A DNA stretch of 13,967 bases from positions 1 through 13,967 of the forward strand of contig JAGHBT010000002.1 in assembly GCA_021160845.1 (NCBI GenBank), written 5' to 3'. The DNA is from a bacterium. GTDB taxonomy: Bacteria; Krumholzibacteriota; Krumholzibacteriia; Krumholzibacteriales; WJIX01. The notes under the pieces were generated by a model. It made no database searches and had not been told where the DNA came from. It saw nothing but the letters and a program-made list of their open reading frames with translations. The translations under genes were made by a program, and so were the position numbers. Below, piece after piece: positions 6,034 through 13,967 of this stretch (its first letter is position 1; every line of letters starts with the position of its first letter).

Positions 6034-8772
6034 TCACTCGTTAAGAGCCGCTTGTGCCGCGGCAAGTATAGCAATAGGTATCCTGAACGGAGAACAACTT
6101 ACATAATTAAACCCGGCTCCACCAAAAAAGCTCACTGAAGAGGGATCTCCACCATGTTCACCACAGATACCTATTTTCAGATTATCCCTTTTCTTCCTTC
6201 CTTTTTCAACAGCAATTTTAATGAGCTCCCCAACTCCTTCAATATCCAATTTCTGGAAAGGATCGGCTGGCCATATTTCTTTCTCAAGGTAATCTTCCAT
6301 AAATTTTCCGGAGTCATCACGGCTCAGGCCAAATGTTGTCTGAGTCAAATCATTAGTGCCGAATGAGAAAAATTCGGCTTTTTCAGCAATTCTGTCCGCA
6401 GTCAAAGCAGCTCGTGGTATTTCAATCATTGTTCCGACAAGATAATCAACCTTTACACCCAGTGATTTCTGAACCTCCAAAGCAGTCGATCTTACAATCT
6501 CCTCCTGTAACGCAAATTCCTTTACGGAACCCACAAGTGGAATCATAATCTCAGGCTTTGGATTGAACCCCTCCCCCGCAAGCTCGCATGCAGCTTCAAA
6601 AATCGCCCTCACCTGCATCCTGGTTATCTCGGGATATACAATACCGAGACGACATCCTCTATGGCCAAGCATTGGATTTGATTCCTTAAGGGAAGCAATT
6701 TTTTCGGTTAGTTTATCCTTGGTTACTCCCATAGTCAAAGCCAGTTCTGATATTTCACCCTCATCATGGGGTAGAAATTCATGTAATGGCGGATCTAGTG
6801 TTCTGATTGTTACCGGCTTACCGTCCATTGATTTAAAAATTCCAATAAAATCCTCTCTCTGCATCGGAAGGAGTTTAGAAAGTGCCTTTTCCCTTCCTTC
6901 AACATCGTAGGCTAAAATCATTTCTCTTACGGCATCGATCCTTCTGCCTTCAAAAAACATATGCTCCGTCCGGCACAACCCAATACCCTCCGCCCCAAAT
7001 GAAACCGCGTTAGCCGCCTGCTCGGGTCTATCGGCATTCGCTCTTACTCCAAGCACCTTAATTTCCCTTGCCCAGGACATAATCTCTTCGTAGTATGAAT
7101 AGACTTCCGATTCTTCCCTCTCGAGCGAACCATTCATTACACGGATAACATCCGAAGGAATAGTATTGACCTTTCCGGAAATTACTTCACCGGTAGTTCC
7201 ATCTATGGAAATAAATTCCAGTTCCCTTATCACTTTGTCGCCAATTCTTATAACCCGATTCTTGTAATTTATATTCAGAGCATTCGCACCGGCAACACAA
7301 ACCTTCCCCATTTGCCTCGCGACAAGCGCCGCATGCGAAGTAGCTCCGCCGCTAGAAGTAAGAATCCCCTCGGCTACGCTCATGCCACGGATATCCTCTG
7401 GACTTGTCTCTATTCTGACCAGAATTACATTTTCGCCTTCTTTCGCCTTCATCTCCGCGTCATAAGCCGAAAATACAACCCTTCCAAACGCGGCCCCGGG
7501 GCCGGCATTAATCCCTTTGGCAACAAGACGTCCTTTATCTATTGCTTTTCTCTTCTCTTCAACATCAAAAACCGGTCTAAGATATTGATTTAATTGCTCC
7601 GGATCAATCCTTGAAATCGCCGTTTCTTTTGAGATAATTCCATCTCTTACCATGTCAACAGCAATTCTTATTGCGGCAAAACCCGTTCTCTTTCCAGTTC
7701 GGGTCTGCAGAAGCCAGAGTTTTCTGTCCTGTATCGTAAATTCAAGATCCTGCATTTCCTTGTAGTGTATTTCAAGACGGTTCCTCACATTGAGAAGCTG
7801 CACATATATATCATTCATTTCCTCTTCCAGTGAAGGAATATCAGCGTCCCCCTTTTGATGAATATTTATCGGATGAGGCGTTCTGATACCCGCAACAACG
7901 TCCTCCCCCTGAGCATTCATAAGATACTCACCATAGAAACTATTCTCCCCGGTTGACGGATTTCTCGTGAACGCTACACCTGTCCCTGATGTTTTACCAA
8001 GGTTTCCAAATACCATAGATTGTACATTTACGGCTGTACCCCAGTTATGAGGAATTCCGTTCAGTTTTCTATAGGAAATAGCCCTCTCATTATTCCAGGA
8101 ATTAAAAACGGCTCCAATAGCTTGCCAGAGCTGTTCTTCCGGATCATCAGGAAAATCAATACCCGTTTTTTCCTTGATCAACTTCTTGTATTCTGATACT
8201 AGATCCTTTAAATCATCAACTTCGAGGTCAATGTCATTTCGTACTTCCCTCTCCTCCTTTTTCTTTATAAGAATCCCTTCAAATGGATCAATATCATCCT
8301 TTTCTTCAGGTTTCATCGAGAGTACAACATCTCCATACATCTGGATAAAACGACGGTAACAATCCCAGGCGAAACGCTCGTCGCCTGACTTTTTAGCTAT
8401 TCCGTCTACAGTTTCACCGTTAAGCCCGAGGTTTAAAACCGTGTCCATCATTCCGGGCATACTAACACGCGCTCCCGACCGGATGGAAAGTAAAAGAGGA
8501 TTGTCAGGGTCGCCAAATTTAGATCCCATTTCTTCTTCAATTTTTTCCAATTGTTTTTTGATCTTCTCTGTAAAACCTTCAGGATAGTTGCCATCATGCT
8601 CGTAAAAATAAATGCAAACCTCTGTTGAAATAGTGAATCCGGGCGGTACCGGAATACCAATATTCGCCATTTCAGCAAGATTTGCCCCCTTTCCACCAAG
8701 TAGATCGCTCATTTCGGAACTACCTTCAGCTCGCTGTTTTCCAAAAAAATATACAAACTTTTCTTCTGTCAT
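6034..8772 (-). CDS. ppdK: Pyruvate, phosphate dikinase
   Basis: 912 residues. Catalyses the reversible reaction ATP + phosphate + pyruvate = AMP + pyrophosphate + PEP in the cytoplasm, used either for gluconeogenic PEP supply or for pyrophosphate-linked glycolysis. Domains in order: ATP-grasp nucleotide-binding domain (about 20-370; [10 protein letters not shown] at 26-35, [18 protein letters not shown] at 94-111, [11 protein letters not shown] at 354-364); phosphohistidine swivelling domain with [12 protein letters not shown], where His480 is the phosphocarrier and Thr478 matches the regulatory Thr of plant enzymes; and the PEP/pyruvate TIM barrel (about 540-912) with [22 protein letters not shown] and [10 protein letters not shown], catalytic Cys870. 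All key residues are intact. The length fits the family. I chose the ATG at 8772 because GGGGAG (8785-8780) lies 7 bases upstream and the family N terminus starts here. The open frame to 8829 would begin inside the predicted transcript start region. First gene of the left operon. Confidence 0.97.
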   Translation of the reverse strand: MTEEKFVYFFGKQRAEGSSEMSDLLGGKGANLAEMANIGIPVPPGFTISTEVCIYFYEHDGNYPEGFTEKIKKQLEKIEEEMGSKFGDPDNPLLLSIRSGARVSMPGMMDTVLNLGLNGETVDGIAKKSGDERFAWDCYRRFIQMYGDVVLSMKPEEKDDIDPFEGILIKKKEEREVRNDIDLEVDDLKDLVSEYKKLIKEKTGIDFPDDPEEQLWQAIGAVFNSWNNERAISYRKLNGIPHNWGTAVNVQSMVFGNLGKTSGTGVAFTRNPSTGENSFYGEYLMNAQGEDVVAGIRTPHPINIHQKGDADIPSLEEEMNDIYVQLLNVRNRLEIHYKEMQDLEFTIQDRKLWLLQTRTGKRTGFAAIRIAVDMVRDGIISKETAISRIDPEQLNQYLRPVFDVEEKRKAIDKGRLVAKGINAGPGAAFGRVVFSAYDAEMKAKEGENVILVRIETSPEDIRGMSVAEGILTSSGGATSHAALVARQMGKVCVAGANALNINYKNRVIRIGDKVIRELEFISIDGTTGEVISGKVNTIPSDVIRVMNGSLEREESEVYSYYEEIMSWAREIKVLGVRANADRPEQAANAVSFGAEGIGLCRTEHMFFEGRRIDAVREMILAYDVEGREKALSKLLPMQREDFIGIFKSMDGKPVTIRTLDPPLHEFLPHDEGEISELALTMGVTKDKLTEKIASLKESNPMLGHRGCRLGIVYPEITRMQVRAIFEAACELAGEGFNPKPEIMIPLVGSVKEFALQEEIVRSTALEVQKSLGVKVDYLVGTMIEIPRAALTADRIAEKAEFFSFGTNDLTQTTFGLSRDDSGKFMEDYLEKEIWPADPFQKLDIEGVGELIKIAVEKGRKKRDNLKIGICGEHGGDPSSVSFFGGAGFNYVSCSPFRIPIAILAAAQAALNE

Positions 8773-8779
8773 ATGTTTT

Positions 8780-8785
8780 CTCCCC
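8780..8785 (-). promoter_or_regulatory. Ribosome binding site of ppdK
   Basis: GGGGAG on the minus strand, 7 bases before the ATG at 8772. It decides between this start and two upstream in-frame ATGs, at 8787 and 8829, which lack a comparable site. Confidence 0.7.
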
Positions 8786-8821
8786 ATTAAAATCGCAACT
8801 AGCCAAATTCCATGATTATTA

Positions 8822-8843
8822 CATAACAAATACTTTTGTTATG
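8822..8843. promoter_or_regulatory. Perfect inverted repeat, candidate operator
   Basis: CATAACAAA and TTTGTTATG are exact reverse complements separated by TACT (9-bp arms, 4-base centre). The repeat begins inside the predicted -10 box and spans the expected transcription start of the ppdK operon, as a repressor operator would. As RNA it could also form an AU-rich hairpin at the 5' end of the transcript. The protein that would bind it is not encoded in this window. Confidence 0.5.
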
Positions 8844-8870
8844 ATACTAATCTTAGACGGTTAATTACAA
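8841..8870 (-). promoter_or_regulatory. Candidate sigma70-type promoter for the ppdK operon
   Basis: On the minus strand, TTGTAA (8870-8865) and TATCAT (8846-8841) are separated by 18 bases. These match 4 of 6 and 5 of 6 consensus positions. Transcription would begin near 8834, leaving a leader of about 60 bases before the ATG at 8772. No other gap between here and the left edge exceeds 12 bases, so this promoter may drive all seven downstream genes. The call rests on consensus matching by eye, and the sigma-factor preference of this organism is unknown. The remaining bases up to 8946 are AT-rich. They contain a short near-palindrome (CAAAACATTTTG on the plus strand) but no convincing terminator. 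Confidence 0.4.
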
Positions 8871-8946
8871 CCAAAATTGAATAATTTTTATAATTAATGG
8901 AAAGAAATCAAAACATTTTGTTAGTAAAGCGTCCCTCTATTAATCC

Positions 8947-10722
8947 CTACGGAATAAAAACAACTTTACGGGTTTCTCTTAAATCTCCATAACATATTGA
9001 TAATAAATATATGCCCGCCGAGAGTTTTTTCCCTTCATCGTTTCTTCCATCCCATTCTATTTCCCATGAGAGTTTAAGCATTGCTTCATCAACAAGTGTC
9101 CTAACAAGCGCTCCCCTACAATCAAAAACCCTCACTGAAACATCCACCCAATCGGGTAAAAATAGCTCAAAGTGAATATAGATGCTAAAGGGATTTGGCC
9201 CAAAACCCGTAATAGTTGCATTTTCCGAATATTCAGAACTCTCTAACCCTGAGGCTTTCAAACCCTGGACAATTCCATATCCATATGAGTTGTCGGGATT
9301 TTCATTCCTTGTTGCGGTCGACATGAGAACATTCCTTAACTCCATAATAGACAATGCGGGATTTAAATCCAGTAATTGCGCGCACAACCCGGCAACAAGG
9401 GGAGTGGCGAGAGAAGTCCCGCTGAATTGAGCGTAACCATCGCTCGTTCCGGGGTCTACAGTGTGAACGCCTACTCCCTGCGCGACGACTTCCGGCTTGA
9501 TTCGGCCATCAGCCGTAGGCCCATGGGAACTACTCCAAGCAATCATTTGATACTTGTCAACCGAACCTACAGCAATTATACTATCGGCATCGGCTGGAGC
9601 AATCAGTGTTGTGGCCCCCATCCAACCATTATTACCCATAGCATTAACAATAACAATTCCGCGTGAAGCTGCTAAATCAGCCGCGCGCGTACAGAGGGCC
9701 GTTTCACCATCAAAGTCTTCCTTTATATACCAATCACTATATCCAAGGGAACTTGAAACAATATCAGCACCCGCGCTATCAGCCCATTCCAGCCCCTTAA
9801 TCCATGTATCTTCTTCGATTTGCTTCTCAAACTTAAGATTTTCAGTCTTTGCCAGAATGAAGTCAGCTCCCCAGGCGGGACCAATTAAATCTCCCTCGTG
9901 ATAACCAGCCAACGTCCCAAGAACTATAGTACCGTGTTCATCCTGAACAATAGTATCCCCAGGCTCATTTGCTGTAATAGAATCATTTTGTATAAAATCT
10001 CTTTCAGCTATTATGTTTATCTCTTTGAAGGCCTCATGACTTAAATCGAATCCGGAATCGAGTAAGCATACAAGGACCGGGGCGTGTCCCCTTTTTACTC
10101 CCGATCCATTATACCCGCATTCGAGCAATTGAGCAGCCTCAATCATATCAAGTTGTCCAAGGCTGGCGCCATATTTGCCGAAGAGAGGATTACCTGAGTG
10201 AGTTGAAACGCCGCTGAATAGCCCGGGATTATCTTTTGTTGCAAACTCACCACCGCGTTTAAAAGAAATGACAGGTTCTATCGACCGCACAAAATGATAA
10301 TTTGAGATTACTAACAGCTTGTCAAAGTGCGCTTCAACACTGATAGCATCAAAATACCTGGACTCGAATCTTATTTTTACTACAAGTGGTTTTAATATTT
10401 CAATATAATTATCAGGCACTTCTTTGAAACTATATAACGCTTCCTGTAATGATGTGCGAGTTTGAATCCTTCTAACCGCTCGCATTGAAATCGATGTTTC
10501 ATTTTTTGCAGACCGTATCGATTCTGAGATTTCATTAAAAAATATCCATGCCTTAACTATTGCGTCCCGCTTTGCGTAGCTCTGACTGTAAAGCAAACTC
10601 CTGCTTATTTTGCTAATACTGTCATCTTCGGAGGCTAACAACGAACTATAAAAATCCCCAGCTATAACTAATATCATGGAAAACGAGATTACCGCGGATA
10701 AGTTTTGAAAAATTCTGCCCAT
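8947..10722 (-). CDS. Secreted S8 family (subtilisin-like) serine protease with C-terminal FlgD-Ig/T9SS-type domain
   Basis: 591 residues. A signal peptide covers about 1-30 (VISFSMILVIAGDFYSSLLA). Residues about 85-160 look like an I9-type propeptide/inhibitor region ending before the catalytic domain. The catalytic domain spans about 210-490 with an intact triad: Asp222 (VCLLDSGFDLSH), His263 (DEHGTIVLGTLAG) and Ser437 (FSGTSLATPLVAGL). The oxyanion Asn364 is in AMGNNG. Residues about 502-591 form a C-terminal beta-sandwich with GFGPNPF, VRVFDCRGALVRTL, WEIEWDGRNDEGKKLSAGIY and final strand RKVVFIP. This is typical of FlgD-Ig or type IX secretion sorting domains. It is likely an extracellular or surface protease, and its substrate is unknown. 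The ribosome site is weak. The gene lies 99 bases after the preceding secreted-protein gene and 174 bases before ppdK, so it probably ends its own transcription unit. Confidence 0.93.
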   Translation of the reverse strand: MGRIFQNLSAVISFSMILVIAGDFYSSLLASEDDSISKISRSLLYSQSYAKRDAIVKAWIFFNEISESIRSAKNETSISMRAVRRIQTRTSLQEALYSFKEVPDNYIEILKPLVVKIRFESRYFDAISVEAHFDKLLVISNYHFVRSIEPVISFKRGGEFATKDNPGLFSGVSTHSGNPLFGKYGASLGQLDMIEAAQLLECGYNGSGVKRGHAPVLVCLLDSGFDLSHEAFKEINIIAERDFIQNDSITANEPGDTIVQDEHGTIVLGTLAGYHEGDLIGPAWGADFILAKTENLKFEKQIEEDTWIKGLEWADSAGADIVSSSLGYSDWYIKEDFDGETALCTRAADLAASRGIVIVNAMGNNGWMGATTLIAPADADSIIAVGSVDKYQMIAWSSSHGPTADGRIKPEVVAQGVGVHTVDPGTSDGYAQFSGTSLATPLVAGLCAQLLDLNPALSIMELRNVLMSTATRNENPDNSYGYGIVQGLKASGLESSEYSENATITGFGPNPFSIYIHFELFLPDWVDVSVRVFDCRGALVRTLVDEAMLKLSWEIEWDGRNDEGKKLSAGIYLLSICYGDLRETRKVVFIP

Positions 10723-10751
10723 TGATTAGTTTCTAAACAAATAGTTAATAT

Positions 10752-10773
10752 GAACGGGGTGCCCCTCGTGTTC
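10752..10773 (-). terminator. Weak hairpin in the gap between two secreted-protein genes
   Basis: On the minus strand, GAAC...GTTC flanks an ACGAGGGG/CCCCGT stem that can fold with one bulge or a small internal loop. It lies about 50 bases after the stop of the Fn3/sorting-domain gene and about 30 bases before the protease gene. No T-run follows, so it could be a weak terminator, an attenuator or an mRNA-stability element. The rest of this 99-base gap shows nothing I can name. Confidence 0.25.
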
Positions 10774-10821
10774 AAAAATATGAAAACCCTAACTGCGCAA
10801 GAGAAAAGAATTGACACGCAG

Positions 10822-12192
10822 CTACCTGTTATAACTCTGCCTTATGACTATTAACTTGCCATAGGTATCAGCGCCGCTGCTGTCTTCGCATCTATATATA
10901 AAAATGCCGGAAGATACCAGCATCCCTTTCATATTTCTTCCATCCCACTTTATTATACCCTCCCCGTTATCAGGGCTGTCAAATACTGTTTTCCATACAA
11001 GGTCTCCTGATACCGTAAATATTCGCAACTTTGCGTGAGGAGGAACATGATGGAATTTAACATAGTCTCCATCATCATAATTATGGTAATAGGGCGTTGT
11101 TTGGGCAGAAGAACCTGTTCTAAACGGATTTGGGACAGCATAAACACCATCTATAGTCCCAGTATATGGAGCGCCAACCCATATTGATTCCATGATTCCC
11201 GAGCAGGGGATTGAATCATTATCGCAAACAAAGCTCTCTACCACCGAATCCTTACAGACACCCATATAGTATCCCCTGTCATAGCTGCTAACGCTGTAGT
11301 AATACTTGAATCCGGGAAAGACATTTTTATCCACCCACTCATAATAAACCAGTTTCTTTCCCCCAAGGGTATCAACCCTCGGATAGGCGTCTTCTTCACC
11401 GTAGTCGGTGAAATATTCCCAATTTTCCAGTCTTTTTGGAGGGATTTCATCCTGACGGTTTATCTTTGAATATAGATAATATTCCTCCTTCGATATTTCG
11501 GCAATAGCTTTCATTGAGTCCTGAGAAGGATACACCTCCGAATTGCTGTTTTGAACCTCTTTCCTCCAGACATTAAAACCTTCAAAAGTCTGCAGGTCCA
11601 CATTGAGAGAAGCGCTTAATCCCCCCTCTGTAGTATCCACAAGGCCGTCATTAAAATAGACGCTGAACCCTAAATCTAATTCCCTGAAGGGATCGCCCCC
11701 CCTTAATACTACAGGAATCGTATCGCCGTACTCCAGTCCAAAAATGCCGATATTAATTCTTTTACTGTAGGTTTCATATTCAACCACAAACTTACGCGCA
11801 AGCTTATCGTATTTCCAGAATTTATCGGTACATTCCATTATGATTTGGATCTCGGGACTACTCCCAACTACAAATACACCCTTATCTGTCAGAGATAATC
11901 TTAGCTTCCTGTCAATAGAACCCGTATAATCCCCAACAAAATCCACCTTCACACCGTTCGTTTCATGTCTATAGTTCCAATTATCATAGAATACAGAACC
12001 AATTGTTGAAATTAGTGAATCAGTGGGAGGATACCATCTTATCCTCACATTTACTCCATCGCTTGTAACACGAAGGGAATCCGGCCTAACCGGTTCAAGA
12101 AACACCTCTTCTCCAATAGCAGAAACCATTGAATTACACAGCAGAATCAATATTAAAAAGGGAAACATATGCCAAACTAATTTTAACCTCAC
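10822..12192 (-). CDS. Secreted Fn3-like protein with C-terminal FlgD-Ig/T9SS-type sorting domain
   Basis: 456 residues. The signal peptide covers about residues 1-26 (WHMFPFLILILLCNSMVSA). Residues 34-60 (PDSLRVTSDGVNVRIRWYPP) look like the first strands of a fibronectin type III domain. GFNVWRKE at 205-212 and FKYYYSVSSYDRG at 295-307 look like its later strands, with a beta-rich stretch of about 140 residues in between. Residues about 348-452 form a FlgD-Ig/sorting-type domain: VYAVPNPFRTG, KLRIFTVSGDLVWKT, KWDGRNMKGMLVSSGIFIY and final strand YGKLIVI. The closing signature matches that of the protease gene nearby. No catalytic motif is seen. The start is GTG at 12192, supported by AGGAGG at 12202-12197 and by the signal peptide. 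The gene follows the upstream stop by 30 bases, so the two probably share a transcript. Its role is unknown; display on or release from the cell surface is inferred from the domain type. Confidence 0.85.
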   Translation of the reverse strand: MRLKLVWHMFPFLILILLCNSMVSAIGEEVFLEPVRPDSLRVTSDGVNVRIRWYPPTDSLISTIGSVFYDNWNYRHETNGVKVDFVGDYTGSIDRKLRLSLTDKGVFVVGSSPEIQIIMECTDKFWKYDKLARKFVVEYETYSKRINIGIFGLEYGDTIPVVLRGGDPFRELDLGFSVYFNDGLVDTTEGGLSASLNVDLQTFEGFNVWRKEVQNSNSEVYPSQDSMKAIAEISKEEYYLYSKINRQDEIPPKRLENWEYFTDYGEEDAYPRVDTLGGKKLVYYEWVDKNVFPGFKYYYSVSSYDRGYYMGVCKDSVVESFVCDNDSIPCSGIMESIWVGAPYTGTIDGVYAVPNPFRTGSSAQTTPYYHNYDDGDYVKFHHVPPHAKLRIFTVSGDLVWKTVFDSPDNGEGIIKWDGRNMKGMLVSSGIFIYRCEDSSGADTYGKLIVIRQSYNR

Positions 12193-12196
12193 TATC

Positions 12197-12202
12197 CCTC
12201 CT
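12197..12202 (-). promoter_or_regulatory. Ribosome binding site supporting a GTG start
   Basis: AGGAGG on the minus strand, 4 bases before the GTG at 12192. It favours this start over the internal ATG at 12168, which would cut into the signal peptide. Confidence 0.65.
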
Positions 12203-12222
12203 TTAAATACCCTCTATAATTA

Positions 12223-13967
12223 TTAGTCGTTAATTTGCCATTCGGTAAAAATAACATCAAAAAGCTTCTCAACTGAATCGTGATCCAAATACCAGAGCGG
12301 GAAACCGAAATGAAAACTATTCGCCGCTATCCCTGTTCCGGAATAGGGTACTCTGTATGCATTTTTGGTTAATACGAGGGCGACCGGAGCATCGTCAAAG
12401 TCGGATAAGCTGCTGCATGCCTTCATGCGATACATTGGGTGAAACCAATTGAGATGTGAAACGTACTCACCCAATTCTTTATCCATGTCCTTTGGTCCAT
12501 CAAAAGTTTCAACATACCACAATCCACAGTGTTCAGGCCCCCAAACTTGCTCATCCCAAAACATCCCGTTTGTTGTAATAGCGCTATTCAACTTGAGGGT
12601 ATCAGGAAGCCCCGGATACATGGAAGTCACTGGATCATTCCTGTCAAGTATAGCCATCACCATTGAATTTTCAGCATGCTCGACTGGATCACAAAAATCA
12701 ACCTTGTTCAGAACTTTAACTCCATAATCACCGTACGCCATGCAATCCTTATAAGAATCATCTTTTGAATCAAAAATAAGGTCATTTTCTATGGATATCG
12801 GGAAGCGGTTAGAAACTTGCTGTTTACGAGAAAAATCATCACCGTCGAAACAATCAGTGAGACCTCCGCCAGCATGAGCGCTATATCCATATGTTAATAC
12901 ATGTCCTCCTGCATGGAGAAACAATTTAATTAAATTAAGATGAATATTACCACTGCCAGCCTCGCTTTCTGCAACAAATTCCAGGTTTTTCTTCCATGAA
13001 TTCATGTCACCGGCGCCGTATATCCAAATTATATTTTTGTAATTTGATATATCGTTTATAGTTGGGTCCCCTAAAACGGAATATTCAAAAACATCCCCAA
13101 CTGGAAATTGTGCATTAACAAAATCAATTCCCAATTTACTGGTAAAGATATTAGCGAGGAAGTTATCGTGTTCATTCTCCGTCGGCAATTGCCCATTCGA
13201 TGATGTTCCCATATAAGACATCCAGTCATCAACAAAAAGCAAATCCCTCCTCATAGCAAATTTAACTATATGTATCAGCACAAGCCCTCGGGATATATGC
13301 CCGGCATCATCTTTTCCTTCTACAAACAGTGTGTGGGTTCCACTAGACCATAATTTTTTAGAACGCGTGTAATCAAGACCAAAAATGGGAACATCCCACT
13401 CGTCAGGGTTTTCTGTGTTTACTATATCCCAACCATATCTATATCCAACAATTTTTCCGCCATATTCTTCGGCATCCCCTGACCAAGAAAAATTCAATTC
13501 AACACCCGGAGGCAAATATACCTCCTTTGCCATACTACTAGCCCCAATGAACATGGCACTACCAATGGTTCCTTCTGTTATGGTTAAATTTGGAACTTTA
13601 TTACCGGATACACTAAAAAGCCTCACATTCCCGGGAGCATCGTTGTCCTTTTCCATAATTGATGTTACGGCGCCAGCTTCATCCTTTGCCTGAACAGCAA
13701 AAATATAGGCTCCCGCACTTGGAGACAATTCTTCGCCAATCTCATCCCCATATCTCTCTCCGGCTCCATCTCCCGTAGAAGAGTATTCTCTCCAATCTCT
13801 CCAAAGCGGATAATATAGCCTCGGGCAGCTATTCATACTGTCATCGATATTATACGCATTTGGCGGAGTCTGATTCTCAGGATAAAGATCGCCTATGTCT
13901 TTCAAAGTTTCACATAAATATCTTATCGATTCAGGATATTGGATATTATCGGGGGAATCAATATAAT
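12223..13967 (-). CDS. Large secreted-type protein with Ig/Fn3-like segments and a glutamine-amidotransferase-like domain (5' end off window)
   Basis: The frame stays open to the window edge, so the start lies outside; 580 residues are visible. Numbering from the edge, AYIFAVQAKDEAGAVTS (about 86-102) and WSSGTHTLFVEGKDDAGHIS (206-225) are F-G strand patterns of Ig/Fn3-like or Y_Y_Y-type domains. From about 241 an alpha/beta segment begins: LLFVDDW at 242-248, NIIWIYGAGD at 311-320, LIKLFLHAGGHVLTYGYSAH at 345-364, then FHFGFPLWYL near the end. This order (strand ending in DD, a 'will we / will we not' W.YG strand, a GGxxL.YG turn) resembles glutamine-amidotransferase-like or flavodoxin-like folds found in secreted proteins of candidate phyla. 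I see no clear Cys-His-Glu triad, so an enzymatic role is not claimed. Unlike its two neighbours it ends in TEWQIND with no sorting-type domain. It is probably exported, but the signal peptide region is not visible. Confidence 0.8.
   Translation of the reverse strand, partial: YIDSPDNIQYPESIRYLCETLKDIGDLYPENQTPPNAYNIDDSMNSCPRLYYPLWRDWREYSSTGDGAGERYGDEIGEELSPSAGAYIFAVQAKDEAGAVTSIMEKDNDAPGNVRLFSVSGNKVPNLTITEGTIGSAMFIGASSMAKEVYLPPGVELNFSWSGDAEEYGGKIVGYRYGWDIVNTENPDEWDVPIFGLDYTRSKKLWSSGTHTLFVEGKDDAGHISRGLVLIHIVKFAMRRDLLFVDDWMSYMGTSSNGQLPTENEHDNFLANIFTSKLGIDFVNAQFPVGDVFEYSVLGDPTINDISNYKNIIWIYGAGDMNSWKKNLEFVAESEAGSGNIHLNLIKLFLHAGGHVLTYGYSAHAGGGLTDCFDGDDFSRKQQVSNRFPISIENDLIFDSKDDSYKDCMAYGDYGVKVLNKVDFCDPVEHAENSMVMAILDRNDPVTSMYPGLPDTLKLNSAITTNGMFWDEQVWGPEHCGLWYVETFDGPKDMDKELGEYVSHLNWFHPMYRMKACSSLSDFDDAPVALVLTKNAYRVPYSGTGIAANSFHFGFPLWYLDHDSVEKLFDVIFTEWQIND

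Noticed and set aside
7431..7450. Exact tandem copy of the 10-mer tttcgccttc
   Set aside because: It lies in a Lys/Glu-rich stretch of ppdK with normal codons. Ten bases is not a multiple of three and the frame is intact, so it is coincidence.
8773..8829. Upstream in-frame ATGs that would add 5 or 19 residues to the dikinase
   Set aside because: They lack a good ribosome site, the added residues do not match the family N terminus, and the longer form would start at the predicted transcription start. The ATG at 8772 has GGGGAG with ideal spacing.
9182..9901. Overlapping plus-strand frames of up to 115 codons
   Set aside because: They are antisense shadows of the intact protease gene, whose catalytic motifs fix the coding frame.
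10793..10821. Inverted pair CTGCG / CGCAG after the Fn3-like gene
   Set aside because: Only 5-bp arms with a 19-base loop and no T-run; not convincing as a terminator or operator.
1..13967. RNA genes, CRISPR arrays, insertion sequences, integrase or attachment sites
   Set aside because: No tRNA-like cloverleaf, rRNA motif, spaced direct repeats, transposase motif or terminal repeats were seen. Nearly all the sequence is accounted for by minus-strand genes.

Overview
The window comes from a Gram-negative bacterium. It is gene-dense and moderately AT-rich by eye, and every gene I can support is read from the minus strand, so transcription runs from high to low coordinates. Several traits point to an FCB-type or related candidate phylum (the Bacteroidetes / Cloacimonadota / Fibrobacterota / Krumholzibacteriota neighbourhood): a PorV/UPF0164-like outer-membrane protein, two secreted proteins ending in FlgD-Ig / type IX-sorting-like domains with the WDGRN..G...S(A/S)GI signature, a PATAN (DUF4388) protein, and many signal peptides and predicted outer-membrane barrels. 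The sequence alone does not let me name the phylum.

Right part (13967 to 8947): three secreted proteins in a row. The first is 5'-truncated at the window edge and has Ig/Fn3-like segments followed by an alpha/beta segment resembling a glutamine-amidotransferase-like fold. The second is an Fn3-like protein with a C-terminal sorting-type domain. The third is an intact S8 subtilisin-family protease with the same kind of C-terminal domain. They look like exported surface or extracellular proteins.

Middle (8946 to 8773): the longest gap, 174 bases. It holds a plausible sigma70-type promoter (TTGTAA, 18-base spacer, TATCAT). A perfect 9-bp-arm inverted repeat overlaps the -10 box and the predicted start of transcription, which is a typical place for a repressor operator.

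Left part (8772 to 1): one long, apparently single operon. Pyruvate phosphate dikinase is followed after 12 bases by a CDP-alcohol phosphatidyltransferase with an N-terminal membrane extension, then a PATAN-domain protein with an alpha-helical insertion, a PorV-like outer-membrane protein, a predicted beta-barrel, a second predicted beta-barrel carrying an N-terminal AMPK-beta/CBM48-like domain, and a putative lipoprotein that begins with another domain of that type and runs off the window. From the transferase onwards the genes overlap or sit 2 to 12 bases apart, including two TAATG stop/start overlaps. This suggests tightly coupled synthesis of one envelope assembly. The phosphatidyltransferase to lipoprotein cassette is the best candidate here for an undescribed system; its function is not known to me.
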